Below, piece after piece: positions 50,009 to 59,835 of a DNA stretch of 64,000 bases. Positions within the stretch are counted from its first letter, which is position 1; each line of letters opens with the position of its first letter. The stretch spans positions 44,801 to 108,800 of the forward strand of contig JAFPZX010000086.1 of the NCBI GenBank assembly GCA_017417055.1, given 5' to 3'. The notes beneath the pieces were generated by a model. The model was not told where the DNA came from. It saw only the letters and a list, made by a program, of their open reading frames with translations, and did not search any database. This DNA is from Anaerolineaceae bacterium. Its GTDB lineage: Bacteria; Chloroflexota; Anaerolineae; Anaerolineales; Anaerolineaceae. The translations under genes and the position numbers were made by a program.

Positions 50009-50994
50009 AATTGTCCGGAACTCCGAAAGATCATTGCATTGGTCTTATCAAGTACAACAGGGATCAATTCATCCATCCGGGGACCATGAACGGTTGCACC
50101 GGAAGCAGCCTTATGACCGCCGCCATCGAATTCAAGGGCAACCTCAGCCACATTATATCCCGGCAGCCCGCGCCACGAAATTTTCGTAATCCGTTCATCC
50201 AATTCAATAAACAGAACAGAAACTTTAATTCCCGTTGTATTGCCCATATAACTGACAAATCCGGAATCATCACTATTGAAAATACCTCGTGCTTCCCGTT
50301 CCGCTTTTGAGACCTTACTCCAGGCTAATCCGTTTTCCATTTTCAGGTTGGACATGCCGATCCGCCAAAAATCCATTTCCTGTATCGTATGTTCTTCATA
50401 CGCAATATGAGAAATCTTGAAAATATCTGCACCATTATCGATAAGATCAGCGGCAGCCCGCAGGGATCCGGCATACACGTTGGAGTTTGTAAAGGAATTT
50501 GTATCCGTAATGATCCCGCAAAGCAAAGCACTGCTGATGCGCTGTGTAAAAGAAAAACCAAGCTCCGGCAGAATATTTTTCAAAACTTCACAGGCAGCAG
50601 GGCTTTCCGGAACGATCCAGTTCAATTTTCCAACGCCCTCATTGGAAATATGATGATCAATGCAGATATCAACTGAAAACTCCGGATGGTCCAGGAAAAA
50701 GGAACCTGCCCGATCCACTGAACTGATATCGGGCGTCACAAAGCAATCCGCTCCTACAGGCTCGGAAACAAACGGATTTTTTCCATCCTTACAATACTCG
50801 AACAGGAAGTGAAAATGTTCCGGGATAGGATCCTGAGAGATGTACTGCACTGTTTTTCCTGCATCTTCCAATGCCCATCCTAACGCGAGTACAGAGCCGA
50901 CCGAATCGCCATCCGGCATTACATGAGCAAAAACAGCAATATTTTTTGCTTTTTCCAGACGTTTTCGAATCAATTGAAGATCGTCCCGCAGCAT
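50005..50994 (-). CDS. nrnA: DHH-family nanoRNase / pAp phosphatase
   Basis: Degrades very short RNAs and may dephosphorylate 3'-phosphoadenosine 5'-phosphate. It has the DHH-domain metal motifs AHVMPDGDSVGS (residues 22-33), CIDHHISN and the DHHA1 part with FDGGGHKAASGATV. 329 aa. GGAGG lies 5 nt before the ATG, and the start overlaps the rbfA stop (TAATG). Standard place between rbfA and truB. Confidence 0.93.
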   Translation of the reverse strand: MLRDDLQLIRKRLEKAKNIAVFAHVMPDGDSVGSVLALGWALEDAGKTVQYISQDPIPEHFHFLFEYCKDGKNPFVSEPVGADCFVTPDISSVDRAGSFFLDHPEFSVDICIDHHISNEGVGKLNWIVPESPAACEVLKNILPELGFSFTQRISSALLCGIITDTNSFTNSNVYAGSLRAAADLIDNGADIFKISHIAYEEHTIQEMDFWRIGMSNLKMENGLAWSKVSKAEREARGIFNSDDSGFVSYMGNTTGIKVSVLFIELDERITKISWRGLPGYNVAEVALEFDGGGHKAASGATVHGPRMDELIPVVLDKTNAMIFRSSGQL

Positions 50995-51422
50995 TATTCC
51001 TCCCCTTTGTTTTCCTCAGATGCTGTTTTGGTCTCATCTTGTACCGCAGTACCGGCTGCAGCAGCCTTCGCTGCTTCTTCCTCATGCAGCTGCTTGAGCA
51101 GGAATTCTATGCGGTCGGCATTTTCCGGGGTGGGGTCCCAATAGAAACGCAGCCGGGGAAAGGTTCTGAGTTCGATGGTCTGGGCAAGTTGGGAACGCAG
51201 AAAACCCGATGCGCTTTCAAGCCCGGCAAGAACTTCCTTGCTGCGTTCTTTTCCTTCCAATGCGGAAACATAGATATTGGCATAATACAATTCCCGGTCA
51301 ACATTCACATCCGTGACCATCACACCGGACAGACGGGGATCTTCCACTTCATAGATCAGCAGTTCAGACAGGTCTTCTTTAATACGGTTTGCAATTTTTT
51401 TCAATCTGATTGGTGAAGGCAT
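50994..51422 (-). CDS. rbfA: Ribosome-binding factor A
   Basis: A KH-fold factor for 30S subunit maturation. It has an N-terminal RLKKIANRIKEDLSELL, DPRLSGVMVTDVNVDREL and YYANIYVSAL, then FLRSQLAQTIELRTFPRLRF with the usual PRLRF end. 142 aa, with a low-complexity Ala/Glu-rich tail of about 30 residues beyond the domain. GGGAG lies 7 nt before the ATG. Next gene upstream is infB, 101 nt away. Confidence 0.94.
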   Translation of the reverse strand: MPSPIRLKKIANRIKEDLSELLIYEVEDPRLSGVMVTDVNVDRELYYANIYVSALEGKERSKEVLAGLESASGFLRSQLAQTIELRTFPRLRFYWDPTPENADRIEFLLKQLHEEEAAKAAAAGTAVQDETKTASEENKGEE

Positions 51423-51523
51423 ATGTTTCTCCCGAGCGATAAAGCTCTATTTTGATAACGGAAGCCGCAGATGCGGCTTCCATTCTGATTTTAATAAAAT
51501 GTGGAAAGACGCTTTGGCATCGA

Positions 51524-53305
51524 TCAGGATCCAAACCGCTCGACAGTGAATGTTTCCAGGATATCTCCAACCTCGAAGGTTTCAAATCCCTTGACCGCGA
51601 TACCGCATTCGAGTCCGGTCTTGACTTCCTTGACATCGTCTTTTTCATGACGCAGGGAAGAGATTTCGCTCTTGTGTATTTCCTCACCATTGCGGATCAC
51701 CTTCACGCGGCTGCCCTTCTTGATCTCACCTTCCAGCACACGGCTTCCGGCAATAACACCAAGCTTGGAGATCTTGAACATCGCTTTGACTTCCGCTTTG
51801 CCGGTACTGATTTCCTGATATTCCGGTTCCAGCATACCTTTGAGCGCTTTTTCAATATCTTCCTTCAAACGGTAAATGATGTTATAGCAGCGGATAGAAA
51901 CGCCCTCATCCTCAGCTTTTTTCCGGGCAACCGGATCCGGCTGAACGTTGAAGCCAATCACGATACCACGGGAAGCAGCTGCCAGCATCACATCGTTTTC
52001 ACTGATGGCGCCGGCTTCAGACAGTAAGATCTTGACTTTGATCTCACCTTCTTTGCTAAGGTCCTGCAGTTCGTTGACAATCGGCTCAATAGAACCGGTA
52101 ACGTCAGTCTTCAGAACCAGACAAAGTTCCTTCACTTCCCCTTCCTGCGCACGTTTGAACAGGTCTTCCAGTGTGAACTTTTCTTTTGTCTTGTTCGCGG
52201 CAGCTTCCGCCTTGCGGGTTTCGACAATCGTCCGGGCTTCCTTTTCCGAAGCACAAACCGTGAAAATATCACCGGCGGAAGGAACTTCAGTCAAACCCAT
52301 GATCTGCACCGGGGTGGATGGGCCGGCTTTGTGAATTTTCTTTCCTTTAAAATCAAACATGGCACGGATCTTCCCGTGTGCATTTCCGGCAAGAACCACG
52401 TTGCCCATTTCCAATGTACCATTCTGTACCAAAAGCGTGGCAAGAACACCCTTGGATCGGTCAACTTTTGCCTCAATGACAGAACCGAAAACTTTACCTT
52501 TGGGATTGGCTTCGATTTTCATGGAATCCGCGGTCAGGAGTACCGCTTCCATCAGGTCTTCAATACCCTGACGCTGTTTGGCGGAAACGGGAACAACCAT
52601 AGTATCGCCTTCCCATTCATCCGGGATCAAGCCGTATTCAGAAAGCTGTTTTTTAACCAGATCGGGATTCGCATCGGATCGGTCAATCTTGTTCATCGCC
52701 ACAACAATCGGAACCCGGGCAGCCTTCGCGTGAGCAATCGCTTCCTTGGTCTGCGGCATAACGCCATCATTGGCTGCGACAACCAGAATCACAATATCCG
52801 CACCCTGCGCACCGCGGGCACGCATCGCACTGAAGGCAGCATGACCCGGTGTGTCCAGGAACGTGATGGTCTTCCCTTTATGCTCTACCTGATAAGCACC
52901 GATATGCTGGGTAATTCCCCCCGCTTCACCGGCGGTCACATTTGTGTTGCGGATAGCGTCCAGCAAAGATGTTTTCCCATGGTCAACATGTCCGAGGATG
53001 GTAACGACAGGAGGACGCATGGTCAGGCTGCGCGGGTCTTCCTTGTCAATGATCTGCCGCCAAAGAGGCACATCTCCACTATCCTTTTCGATTTCCTCCT
53101 CTTCCAGTTTTTCCGGAATTGCTTCAAATCCGATTTCACTGGCGACAATAGCGGCGGTATCAAAGTCGATGGACTGATTGATGTTCGCCATTACGCCATT
53201 CATCATGAGGATTTTAATAACCTGAATACTGGTTGCGCTGAGCAGTTTTGCAAGATCGCGAACCGTTATCGAAACAGGAATTTCTATTTTCTTTGCAGCA
53301 CCCAT
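51524..53305 (-). CDS. infB: Translation initiation factor IF-2 (short form)
   Basis: The GTPase that places initiator tRNA on the ribosome. It has a short N-terminus with the IF2-N domain ([13 protein letters not shown]), G1 GHVDHGKT (105-112), [20 protein letters not shown] and [12 protein letters not shown], then domains II-IV. 593 aa, shorter than E. coli IF-2 because the long N-terminal extension is absent, as in many Gram-positives. AAAGGAG lies 10 nt before the ATG. A 160-nt gap with a family E repeat separates it from rnpM. Confidence 0.97.
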   Translation of the reverse strand: MGAAKKIEIPVSITVRDLAKLLSATSIQVIKILMMNGVMANINQSIDFDTAAIVASEIGFEAIPEKLEEEEIEKDSGDVPLWRQIIDKEDPRSLTMRPPVVTILGHVDHGKTSLLDAIRNTNVTAGEAGGITQHIGAYQVEHKGKTITFLDTPGHAAFSAMRARGAQGADIVILVVAANDGVMPQTKEAIAHAKAARVPIVVAMNKIDRSDANPDLVKKQLSEYGLIPDEWEGDTMVVPVSAKQRQGIEDLMEAVLLTADSMKIEANPKGKVFGSVIEAKVDRSKGVLATLLVQNGTLEMGNVVLAGNAHGKIRAMFDFKGKKIHKAGPSTPVQIMGLTEVPSAGDIFTVCASEKEARTIVETRKAEAAANKTKEKFTLEDLFKRAQEGEVKELCLVLKTDVTGSIEPIVNELQDLSKEGEIKVKILLSEAGAISENDVMLAAASRGIVIGFNVQPDPVARKKAEDEGVSIRCYNIIYRLKEDIEKALKGMLEPEYQEISTGKAEVKAMFKISKLGVIAGSRVLEGEIKKGSRVKVIRNGEEIHKSEISSLRHEKDDVKEVKTGLECGIAVKGFETFEVGDILETFTVERFGS

Positions 53306-53379
53306 GTCGTTTGTCTCCTTTCAAAATTTTATATTGTCAGTGTTCCGGGTTAAAACCCTTGTCTGTAATCTTTTTAGGG

Positions 53380-53460
53380 AAACGCTGATTAATTTCCATA
53401 AAGTCAGGCGGACAGTTCTGCGCTTCGCGCAAAACCATCCCCGAAACACAAATAATCAGT
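53380..53460. repeat. Family E palindromic repeat, copy 2 (inside the nusA operon)
   Basis: GGACAGTTCTGCGCTTCGCGCAAAACC is the inverse of the core at 5307-5375, with CGCTGATTA and GAAACAC at the matching ends. It lies between rnpM and infB, so it is probably transcribed with them. Confidence 0.7.
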
Positions 53461-53465
53461 GCATC

Positions 53466-53756
53466 CTAACTTTCCTGCAGTGAGTCCATATGAGCAGCCA
53501 GGTTTTCTGATTCCTCCGGTGTAAGCTCGGTTTTCAGAGCACGAGCCAGAGCACCACGTTTCAGACCCTTTTCCCAGCATTCTTTTGAATCATGCAGATA
53601 GGCTCCCCGGCCGGGCATACGCCCGGTCGGATCTACGCAGACACCGTCCGGTGTTTTTACGATCCGGACCAGTGTCTTTTTTTCATTTACTTCCCGGCAT
53701 CCGACACAAGTCCGCTGCGGGATATGCTTTTTCGGTTTGTTATCCGCTTTCGACAT
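53466..53756 (-). CDS. rnpM: YlxR/RnpM family RNA-binding protein
   Basis: A small basic protein of 96 aa. It has the DUF448 signature PQRTCVGCREVNEKKTLVRI (residues 13-32), followed by DPTGRMPGRGAYLH. The family lies between nusA and infB in most bacteria; in Bacillus the member was described as a modulator of RNase P. GAGGGG lies 6 nt before the ATG, 24 nt after the nusA stop. Two Cys in CVGC may bind a metal. No ribosomal L7Ae-type gene follows here. Confidence 0.9.
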   Translation of the reverse strand: MSKADNKPKKHIPQRTCVGCREVNEKKTLVRIVKTPDGVCVDPTGRMPGRGAYLHDSKECWEKGLKRGALARALKTELTPEESENLAAHMDSLQES

Positions 53757-53780
53757 AACAACCCCTCAAAAAGGTTCAAA

Positions 53781-55703
53781 TTACCAACCCCAGTCATCAT
53801 CACCGCGTTTGTGCTTGCGGCGGACAGTTGTGGAATCACTGTCGGGATCGTATTCGATTTCGACACCCTTCTTCTTTTTCTTCTTCTTTGAAGGCTTACT
53901 GTAACCGATATCCATCCGGCTGTCGTCATCGTCTTCATAATCGGACATTTTCATCAGACCATTAGAGACTGAATTGAAAATATCTTCCATGGAAAGTTCC
54001 TGTTCCTCAACTTCCGGCTCTGCTTCAGCAACGGGTTCCGGTTCTGTCACAGGTTCTTCAACGACTTCGGCAACAGGTTCCGGCTCAGCCACCGGTTCTG
54101 TCACTTCAACTTCAGCTTCCGGTTCTTCAATTTCCGGTTCGGATTCCACAACCGGTTCCGGTTCCGCGGCAGCCTTATGCTTTGAAACAAAGGTAACGAT
54201 GCGGGTAAGATCGTTCATGTCGTCAGCAGTTACGCCGCGGAGTTTGAACATAACATCCGGATCGTTCTTCATCACATTATAGATATCATCAAAAGTCCGG
54301 TAACCGTTATTTTCCAGAATTTCACAAACATGAGCAGGCAGACCGCTGTCCTGAACAGACAGAGCTTCAATTTCTTCCTGCGTCAGGCCCTTCCGTCCGA
54401 TCATCTTCAAAACATCGGCAACAGAGAAGTGGACTTTTGCTGTCTTGCGTTTTTCAACACGATCCACGAAGCCATTGAGGATTTCGATTTCTTCCGGAAG
54501 GATAGCCCGGCCTTCTGCCTTTTTGGCAAGGACCGCGCGGACTTTGTCAATATTTTCTTCTTCATCCGCGAACAGTTCGGCAATCGTGATCCTGATTTCT
54601 TCACCGGAGGTTTCATGCGTCAAAACAACATCTTCACCCTGTTCATAGGTATGAATCAGTTCAGAAGCAGCTTCGATAACGCTCTTGATGTCGATGCGCC
54701 AACCGGTCAGACGGGCAGCGAGACGGGCATTCTGCCCTTCGCGGCCAATCGCCAGCGAAAGCTGATCTTCGGGAACAATCACAGTTGCGGAGTTGCCTTC
54801 CCCAAGATAAACACCGACTACACGGGCAGGACTGATGGCCTTGGAGATATAAATCACCGGGTCCGGATTCCATTCGATAACATCGATTTTTTCATCGTGC
54901 AGTTCACGAACGATTGCCTGGATGCGGACGCCGCGCAGACCGACACAGGCGCCGACAGGATCGATACCCTGCTGCGTAGCAGAGACCGCAATTTTGGCTC
55001 GTTCACCGGGTTCACGGGTGATAGAACGGATTTCAACGATCCCGTGGAAGATTTCAGGAACTTCATTTTCCAGCAAACGGCGGAGAAAATCTTTATGCGT
55101 ACGGGAAAGGACGATCTGCGGGTTGCGTGGATTATCCTTTACTTCAACCACCAGGGCGCGGACACGGTCATGCATATGAAAGCGTTCCCCGCGAATGATA
55201 TTGTTCTGCTGCAGGATACCTTCCGCTTTTTTGTCCAAACCGATCGTATACCCTTCCCGATTGATCGCCTGAACCACACCGCTGACAATTTCCCCGATCT
55301 GTTTTTCAAAATGGGACATCTGGTCATTCCGCTCCGCGTCCCGGATACGCTGCTGGATCACCTGGCGGGCAGTCTGTGCGGCAACACGTCCGAAATCTTT
55401 CGGCGTTGACTCCACGATCACCATATCACCAAGCTGAGCGTCCGGATCAACCTTGCGGGCTTCTTCCAAAATAACTTCCGTGCGGTTGTCGACGACAGAG
55501 TCAACGACTTCTTTTTCCGCGTAAATGACAAATCTCCCCGTTTCCGGGTCCAATTTTGCCTCGACATGCTGCGCGGCAGAAGCCGTAACAGCCTTACGGT
55601 AGGCGGAAACCATTGCCGATTCCAGCGCTTGAATAATCACATCGCGAGGCAGCTGCTTTTCCTCCAACACTTCGTTGAAGGCCAGGACAAATTCACTCTT
55701 CAT
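53781..55703 (-). CDS. nusA: Transcription termination/antitermination factor NusA with long acidic tail
   Basis: Binds RNA polymerase and nascent RNA. The N-terminal domain opens with [18 protein letters not shown]. The S1 domain is around residues 130-200, then two KH domains ([32 protein letters not shown]). Helix-hairpin-helix-like repeats follow around residues 430-510. Beyond 515 comes a long Glu/Pro/Val-rich tail, then KKKKKKKG and a terminal DDDWGW. 640 aa, longer than typical NusA because of this tail. First gene of the operon; rimP, its usual partner, is absent upstream. A hairpin CCGCGGA/TCCGCGG lies in its leader around 55734-55755. Confidence 0.95.
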   Translation of the reverse strand: MKSEFVLAFNEVLEEKQLPRDVIIQALESAMVSAYRKAVTASAAQHVEAKLDPETGRFVIYAEKEVVDSVVDNRTEVILEEARKVDPDAQLGDMVIVESTPKDFGRVAAQTARQVIQQRIRDAERNDQMSHFEKQIGEIVSGVVQAINREGYTIGLDKKAEGILQQNNIIRGERFHMHDRVRALVVEVKDNPRNPQIVLSRTHKDFLRRLLENEVPEIFHGIVEIRSITREPGERAKIAVSATQQGIDPVGACVGLRGVRIQAIVRELHDEKIDVIEWNPDPVIYISKAISPARVVGVYLGEGNSATVIVPEDQLSLAIGREGQNARLAARLTGWRIDIKSVIEAASELIHTYEQGEDVVLTHETSGEEIRITIAELFADEEENIDKVRAVLAKKAEGRAILPEEIEILNGFVDRVEKRKTAKVHFSVADVLKMIGRKGLTQEEIEALSVQDSGLPAHVCEILENNGYRTFDDIYNVMKNDPDVMFKLRGVTADDMNDLTRIVTFVSKHKAAAEPEPVVESEPEIEEPEAEVEVTEPVAEPEPVAEVVEEPVTEPEPVAEAEPEVEEQELSMEDIFNSVSNGLMKMSDYEDDDDSRMDIGYSKPSKKKKKKKGVEIEYDPDSDSTTVRRKHKRGDDDWGW

Positions 55704-55817
55704 CCTTTTTCCAATCTCCTGAATAATCTTGTCCGCGGACTCCTTTTTCCGCGGTTTTCAGTGCTCGGCACTGTTGAACTTTATATTATTATAACCGATA
55801 AAGTCTAATAAAAACAA

Positions 55818-55837
55818 GAGTGGGGCCGCCCCCACTC
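55818..55837 (-). terminator. Rho-independent terminator of the membrane-protein gene
   Basis: GAGTGGGG-CCGC-CCCCACTC is a perfect 8-bp stem with a 4-nt loop; on the minus strand it is followed by TTGTTTTTATT (down to about 55805). Confidence 0.75.
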
Positions 55838-55933
55838 CTTCGGTAAACCAAAGCAAGTTGTATCTGTTTGATACGAAAACTATTTTAACACAATTCTGCC
55901 ATATTCACAAAATGGTGTGACAGTTTTCATAGT

Positions 55934-55957
55934 GGGACAGGCATCCGGGCCTGTCCC
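55934..55957. repeat. Family C palindrome (GGGACAGGC/GCCTGTCCC)
   Basis: Perfect 9-bp arms with a 6-nt loop, 26 nt beyond the stop of the membrane-protein gene. A weaker relative (GGGACAG ... CTGTCTC) lies at 60031-60054. Confidence 0.65.
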
Positions 55958-55982
55958 ATGGATACGCCATGAATAGTACCTG

Positions 55983-57917
55983 TCATTTGCGTCTGATATG
56001 AATTTCATCAATAATGATTGTTTCATCCGGGTCATCAGAGAGATTTCTGACAACCGTTTCCATATATTCTGTTTTTTCATCCAAAGTAAAGGTATAACGA
56101 AGTACATCATTATTTTGTGCTTCCGAATGAAGTTCGATCTGTTTCACTCCGCTGTCAGCAGTACAAGAAACCTGTGCATGCATAAGGTTATCACCTGATA
56201 TAATTACTTCATGCGTTCCCGGCCAGAACGTCTGATATGGACCGAACGACACACCGCCTGCATACAATTCCCGATGACCATCAACATCCATGCCGTTTTC
56301 AAGCCAACGGTTGTCTCCGAACGAAAAATCGTAGCCCGGGTAAAGATGATCGATCATGTCATTATAGTTTTCATATCCCAATACCACATAATCCTGGGAT
56401 TGATAAATAATGTTTTCGTCCCCATTATTTTCCGGAAAATTCCATATTGTGTTTCCGTATTCTCCTGCGGTAAACAATAAGAACAGCTTTCCCGCCGGAT
56501 GAGTGGTATCATGACTGACTTTCTGAAGCCAGCGATAGGTCTGGTCAATATCCTTCACCCGTAAAAACGCCTGGTCATTGCTGTCATCAATGATATCCCA
56601 AACATCAATCCTGCCATTGGAAAACTCTGTAACAATATTTGAACGCCAATAGGAAGAATATCCGTTTTCATATCCTTCGGAAACCAAAAAATCGACGATT
56701 TTTCTTAATTCTTCATTCTGATCTACGTTCCAGGATGATTTATAATAAAGTATCCCGCTTACAACAGCAGCCAGCACCAATCCAAGATATAAAGCTGAAC
56801 AAATTATCCGTTTCCAACCCACTTCCTCCAGAAATAACGCTGTCAAAGGGAATGCGAAGATAATAAGCGGCAAATTATAACGATAATGATGGAATGCATC
56901 TGTAAAGATATAAAACAAAATAAATATTAAAAAAAGTGTCAACGTAAACACAGACAGCCGGTATAACCTGCTGCTGACGCGCTGTTTATGTTTCAACACA
57001 TACCATATCGCATAGGCTGTCAGAAAAATCCAAAGAATACCAACAGCATTACCGAGCAGAACCTCAAGGGAAAAGATGTTTTCAGGTGTGTATCCAAATG
57101 AAAACAGAAACCCATTAATAATTTCATCGAACCTTACTGAATCGAAACCAGAAAAAGAAATATTGTTCCATGTCTCATAAGAATAAATCTTTGAAAAAAT
57201 CTGAGCGTTTATCTCATAACCAATAACACTTCCCACTAAGTCCGTGAGCGCAAAAACCAGCCAATTTTTATATTCATCTTTTTTATCAGCAAGAAATATC
57301 AAAAATGCCGCGGCTGCCAAAGGAATATACGTCACAAGCAATTGTCTTGCCCCGCTCAAACCTATCAGAATGGAAAAAATAAAATTAAAAACCAGAAAAA
57401 TCCATTTTTTCTTTCCGCTGAGCCTCAAATAAAATTCAGCGAACGAAACAACCTGAATTGACGTGATGATCGCAGGAAAATAATGAGCACCTTTCAAAAC
57501 GATCTGGTAATAAACATCCGAAATGGGAATAAAAAAAACAGCTGCCGAAAGAAAAAAATATTTCTTAAACCGAAAAGCCCGCCCCATTCCAAAATACGAA
57601 ATTGCCAAAAGGAAATACATACTGATTAGAGAAAGCATGCGGACCCGGTGCCAGCTATCTGTCAGACGAAAAAACAGAGAATAAAAAACGTTGGTTCCCA
57701 ACACTCTGATCTCTGTTGAATAGTACCAGCTTTTCGTCATCAATTTATTTTCGGAAGCTAATATCTCTCCCAAAATCAATGAACAGGAATCATCTGAAGA
57801 TAAAGTATAATTTTTTCTTGCCCGTACATAAAAATATGTTCCAAACAAACAAATCAAAAATATCAGTAAAGAAAAAATTTGGAATAGTTTTGGCTTGAAC
57901 GTTTTACCGATTTGCAT
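55983..57917 (-). CDS. Large membrane protein with C-terminal soluble domain, glycosyltransferase-like
   Basis: A protein of 644 aa. About 11 hydrophobic segments lie in residues 1-425, with SSDDSCSLILGEIL in the first outer loop, the place where GT-C enzymes carry acidic catalytic residues. A soluble domain of about 220 residues follows. It ends in a beta-rich part (VSCTADSGVKQIELHS and TIIIDEIHIRRK) that looks like a carbohydrate-binding fold. The ATG at 57917 is preferred; the longer reading begins with TTG at 57956 at the edge of a repeat. It is more AT-rich than its neighbours, which may point to recent transfer. Function not known; sugar transfer is an inference. Confidence 0.6.
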   Translation of the reverse strand: MQIGKTFKPKLFQIFSLLIFLICLFGTYFYVRARKNYTLSSDDSCSLILGEILASENKLMTKSWYYSTEIRVLGTNVFYSLFFRLTDSWHRVRMLSLISMYFLLAISYFGMGRAFRFKKYFFLSAAVFFIPISDVYYQIVLKGAHYFPAIITSIQVVSFAEFYLRLSGKKKWIFLVFNFIFSILIGLSGARQLLVTYIPLAAAAFLIFLADKKDEYKNWLVFALTDLVGSVIGYEINAQIFSKIYSYETWNNISFSGFDSVRFDEIINGFLFSFGYTPENIFSLEVLLGNAVGILWIFLTAYAIWYVLKHKQRVSSRLYRLSVFTLTLFLIFILFYIFTDAFHHYRYNLPLIIFAFPLTALFLEEVGWKRIICSALYLGLVLAAVVSGILYYKSSWNVDQNEELRKIVDFLVSEGYENGYSSYWRSNIVTEFSNGRIDVWDIIDDSNDQAFLRVKDIDQTYRWLQKVSHDTTHPAGKLFLLFTAGEYGNTIWNFPENNGDENIIYQSQDYVVLGYENYNDMIDHLYPGYDFSFGDNRWLENGMDVDGHRELYAGGVSFGPYQTFWPGTHEVIISGDNLMHAQVSCTADSGVKQIELHSEAQNNDVLRYTFTLDEKTEYMETVVRNLSDDPDETIIIDEIHIRRK

Positions 57918-57958
57918 GTTACCCAACCGAAAATATGAATAAAAATTTAGTGACAAGG

Positions 57959-58053
57959 CAACTGTTCAGTACCGAATCAAAGTGACCTGTTTCCATTGAA
58001 TCAGACTTGAGTCAAAAGAACAGGCTGTATTGACTCAATCCGAATAGTTACAT
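57959..58053. repeat. Family B repeat, copy 4 (full length)
   Basis: AACTGTTCAGTACCGAATCA at the left end and GACTCAATCCGAATAGTTAC at the right end are imperfect terminal inverted repeats. Inside are CAAAGTGACCTGTTT and AGAACAGGCTG. About 95 bp. Confidence 0.8.
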
Positions 58054-58105
58054 AACAAGTATATCACACGGAACATAATGACAGTGAAACAAAAATATTT
58101 CCTAT

Positions 58106-59473
58106 TCATCGCATATATGAATATATGTCTTTAAGAAAACTTTGACGTTCGGCATCGGTCATCAGACGCGGACGGCTGTAGTCGGTCAGCAGGGCTGTTA
58201 CAAGCTGGACATTCAGCAGACGGCCGTCATAAAAAATATACCGATCCAGAAATTCCTGCCGCGTCCCCTTTACCGGAACATCCATCTGATCAAAGAATAA
58301 ATTTCCCAACCCATAATGGATGAACCTGTCGGAACCGGGCAGCATAATCTGCGGAAAATGGGACTGGGATCCCGATACAACCACCGCTCCGGCATCGCTG
58401 AGACGCTGAAAATCCCGCTTCTGCATATCGGAAGGTTTGCGGGAATAAAGCTCATAATACTGCAGCGTCACGATCACCTGATACCCTGACTCCGCGTACT
58501 TATGGATTTCTTCTTCCAGCCGATCAAAATCACAGCGGCGAACACCGGGGAGCCGCACGGTTGCGTAAACATGCTCGGGACCGGCACAGTTGCATCCCAG
58601 AAAGACGAATTGATTTCCGTTATGTTCCATAAAAAGCGGTTTGGCAGCCGCCGCTGCATTCCGTCCCGCACCATAATAACGGTAGCCCTTCTCATCCAAC
58701 AGGTCCAGCATTTCTTTGAGCGGCATCCAGTCAAAATCCCGCAGATGGTTGCCGGTCAGTTCGACCACATCAACACCGAGGAAATCGAACACTTCTATGG
58801 CCTCTGGACCGGAACAAAACTGTATGGAAACATTATCCAGCACCGGGTCCGGACACAGGGACCAGATGCTGGATTCATTGGAAATGTGAGTGATATCGGC
58901 AGAATCAAAAACAGAGCGGATCATTTCCGCAGGATAGGTGCTGCCATTCTGCGCCATTTTGTAAGCTACGGTTCGGGCGAGAGCCGTTGTCCCCGTCAAA
59001 AGAACCCTGGATACAAGATTTCTGTCAAAATTACTTTCCTCTGCCGGCACCGCAAGAGAATCAAAATGCGGATCATACACATCATCCCAGGGAAAGCGCG
59101 CATGCTCCAGACGGACAAGCTTCATGGAGGGATCAGCTTCCTTGAGCGGGATCAGCGCACAGGAAACACCATCTTCCATTACGGCAATGCGCGACGCTGC
59201 GTCCAACCATACACCACTTGCCGGGCGGACAGTGAACATCTCTTTCAGGTCATGAAATGCGGAAGAAGACAGCCAGATCTTCTGAATTTCTCCGTTTGTC
59301 CCGTCTTGAGAGTAAACGCTGTTCCACAAGTCACTCATCGTGATCACATCCGTCACTGTCGTGAAGGGACAGGCGATCGTATAATAATGATAATTTTCCT
59401 CTGCCGAAACGGTCCGCAAAAAAACAAGGAACAGAAACTGAAAGATTGCAATTTTTTTCAGCATAACCGGCAT
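58106..59473 (-). CDS. CapA-like (PGA_cap superfamily) exported protein
   Basis: A protein of 455 aa. A hydrophobic N-terminus with a TVSAEE end looks like a signal peptide. The C-terminal two thirds follow the CapA/PgsA pattern: GTTALAR, LGVDVVELTGNHLRDFD (about residues 230-246), RYYGAGRNAAAAAKP, VSGSQSHFPQIM and FIHYGLGNLFFDQ. CapA-like proteins are linked to poly-gamma-glutamate export, but many are of unknown role. The first 150 residues are unlike CapA. The ATG directly follows the stop of the ABM gene (TAA ATG), so it is translationally coupled. Activity uncertain. Confidence 0.78.
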   Translation of the reverse strand: MPVMLKKIAIFQFLFLVFLRTVSAEENYHYYTIACPFTTVTDVITMSDLWNSVYSQDGTNGEIQKIWLSSSAFHDLKEMFTVRPASGVWLDAASRIAVMEDGVSCALIPLKEADPSMKLVRLEHARFPWDDVYDPHFDSLAVPAEESNFDRNLVSRVLLTGTTALARTVAYKMAQNGSTYPAEMIRSVFDSADITHISNESSIWSLCPDPVLDNVSIQFCSGPEAIEVFDFLGVDVVELTGNHLRDFDWMPLKEMLDLLDEKGYRYYGAGRNAAAAAKPLFMEHNGNQFVFLGCNCAGPEHVYATVRLPGVRRCDFDRLEEEIHKYAESGYQVIVTLQYYELYSRKPSDMQKRDFQRLSDAGAVVVSGSQSHFPQIMLPGSDRFIHYGLGNLFFDQMDVPVKGTRQEFLDRYIFYDGRLLNVQLVTALLTDYSRPRLMTDAERQSFLKDIYSYMR

Positions 59474-59806
59474 TTATTTACGCAGGAACCGAACATTCTG
59501 AGACGGCATCCCGTTATCATCGGAAATAAATCTTTCCACGCGCATATGCAGGTCATACTTTTCCCGAAGTTCCGCAATTTTCTGCATCATCGGGGAGGCA
59601 TGATGACGGTCAAGAGCCTCCTGATCTGTCCAGGCGTCGATCAGCAGAATCGTTTCCGGATCGCTGAGCGGAGAGAAATATTCATAGCGCAGGTTTCCCT
59701 TTTCCGCGCGAATTACGTCCGCAGTGCCGGACAGCTCCATTTCCTCTGCAAAGGCTCTCGCATTTCCACTGATTCCGGTGTAATACAAGTTCAAGACAAT
59801 TGCCAT
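59474..59806 (-). CDS. Antibiotic biosynthesis monooxygenase (ABM) domain protein
   Basis: A protein of 110 aa with a ferredoxin-like ABM fold. Evidence is LNLYYTGISGNARAFAEEM, YEYFSPLSDPETILLIDAWTDQEALDRHHAS (two parts of one conserved stretch) and MMQKIAELREKYDL. Small ABM proteins act as quinol monooxygenases or haem-degrading or stress proteins. GGAGG lies 8 nt before the ATG. It is coupled to the CapA-like gene, a pairing without an obvious shared pathway. Confidence 0.82.
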   Translation of the reverse strand: MAIVLNLYYTGISGNARAFAEEMELSGTADVIRAEKGNLRYEYFSPLSDPETILLIDAWTDQEALDRHHASPMMQKIAELREKYDLHMRVERFISDDNGMPSQNVRFLRK

Positions 59807-59835
59807 ACATACCCTCCAATAGAAAAAAAAGGATG

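Noticed and set aside
54330-55409. A 359-codon plus-strand frame opposite nusA
   Set aside because: It is antisense to the conserved KH and S1 domains of nusA and has no motif of its own.
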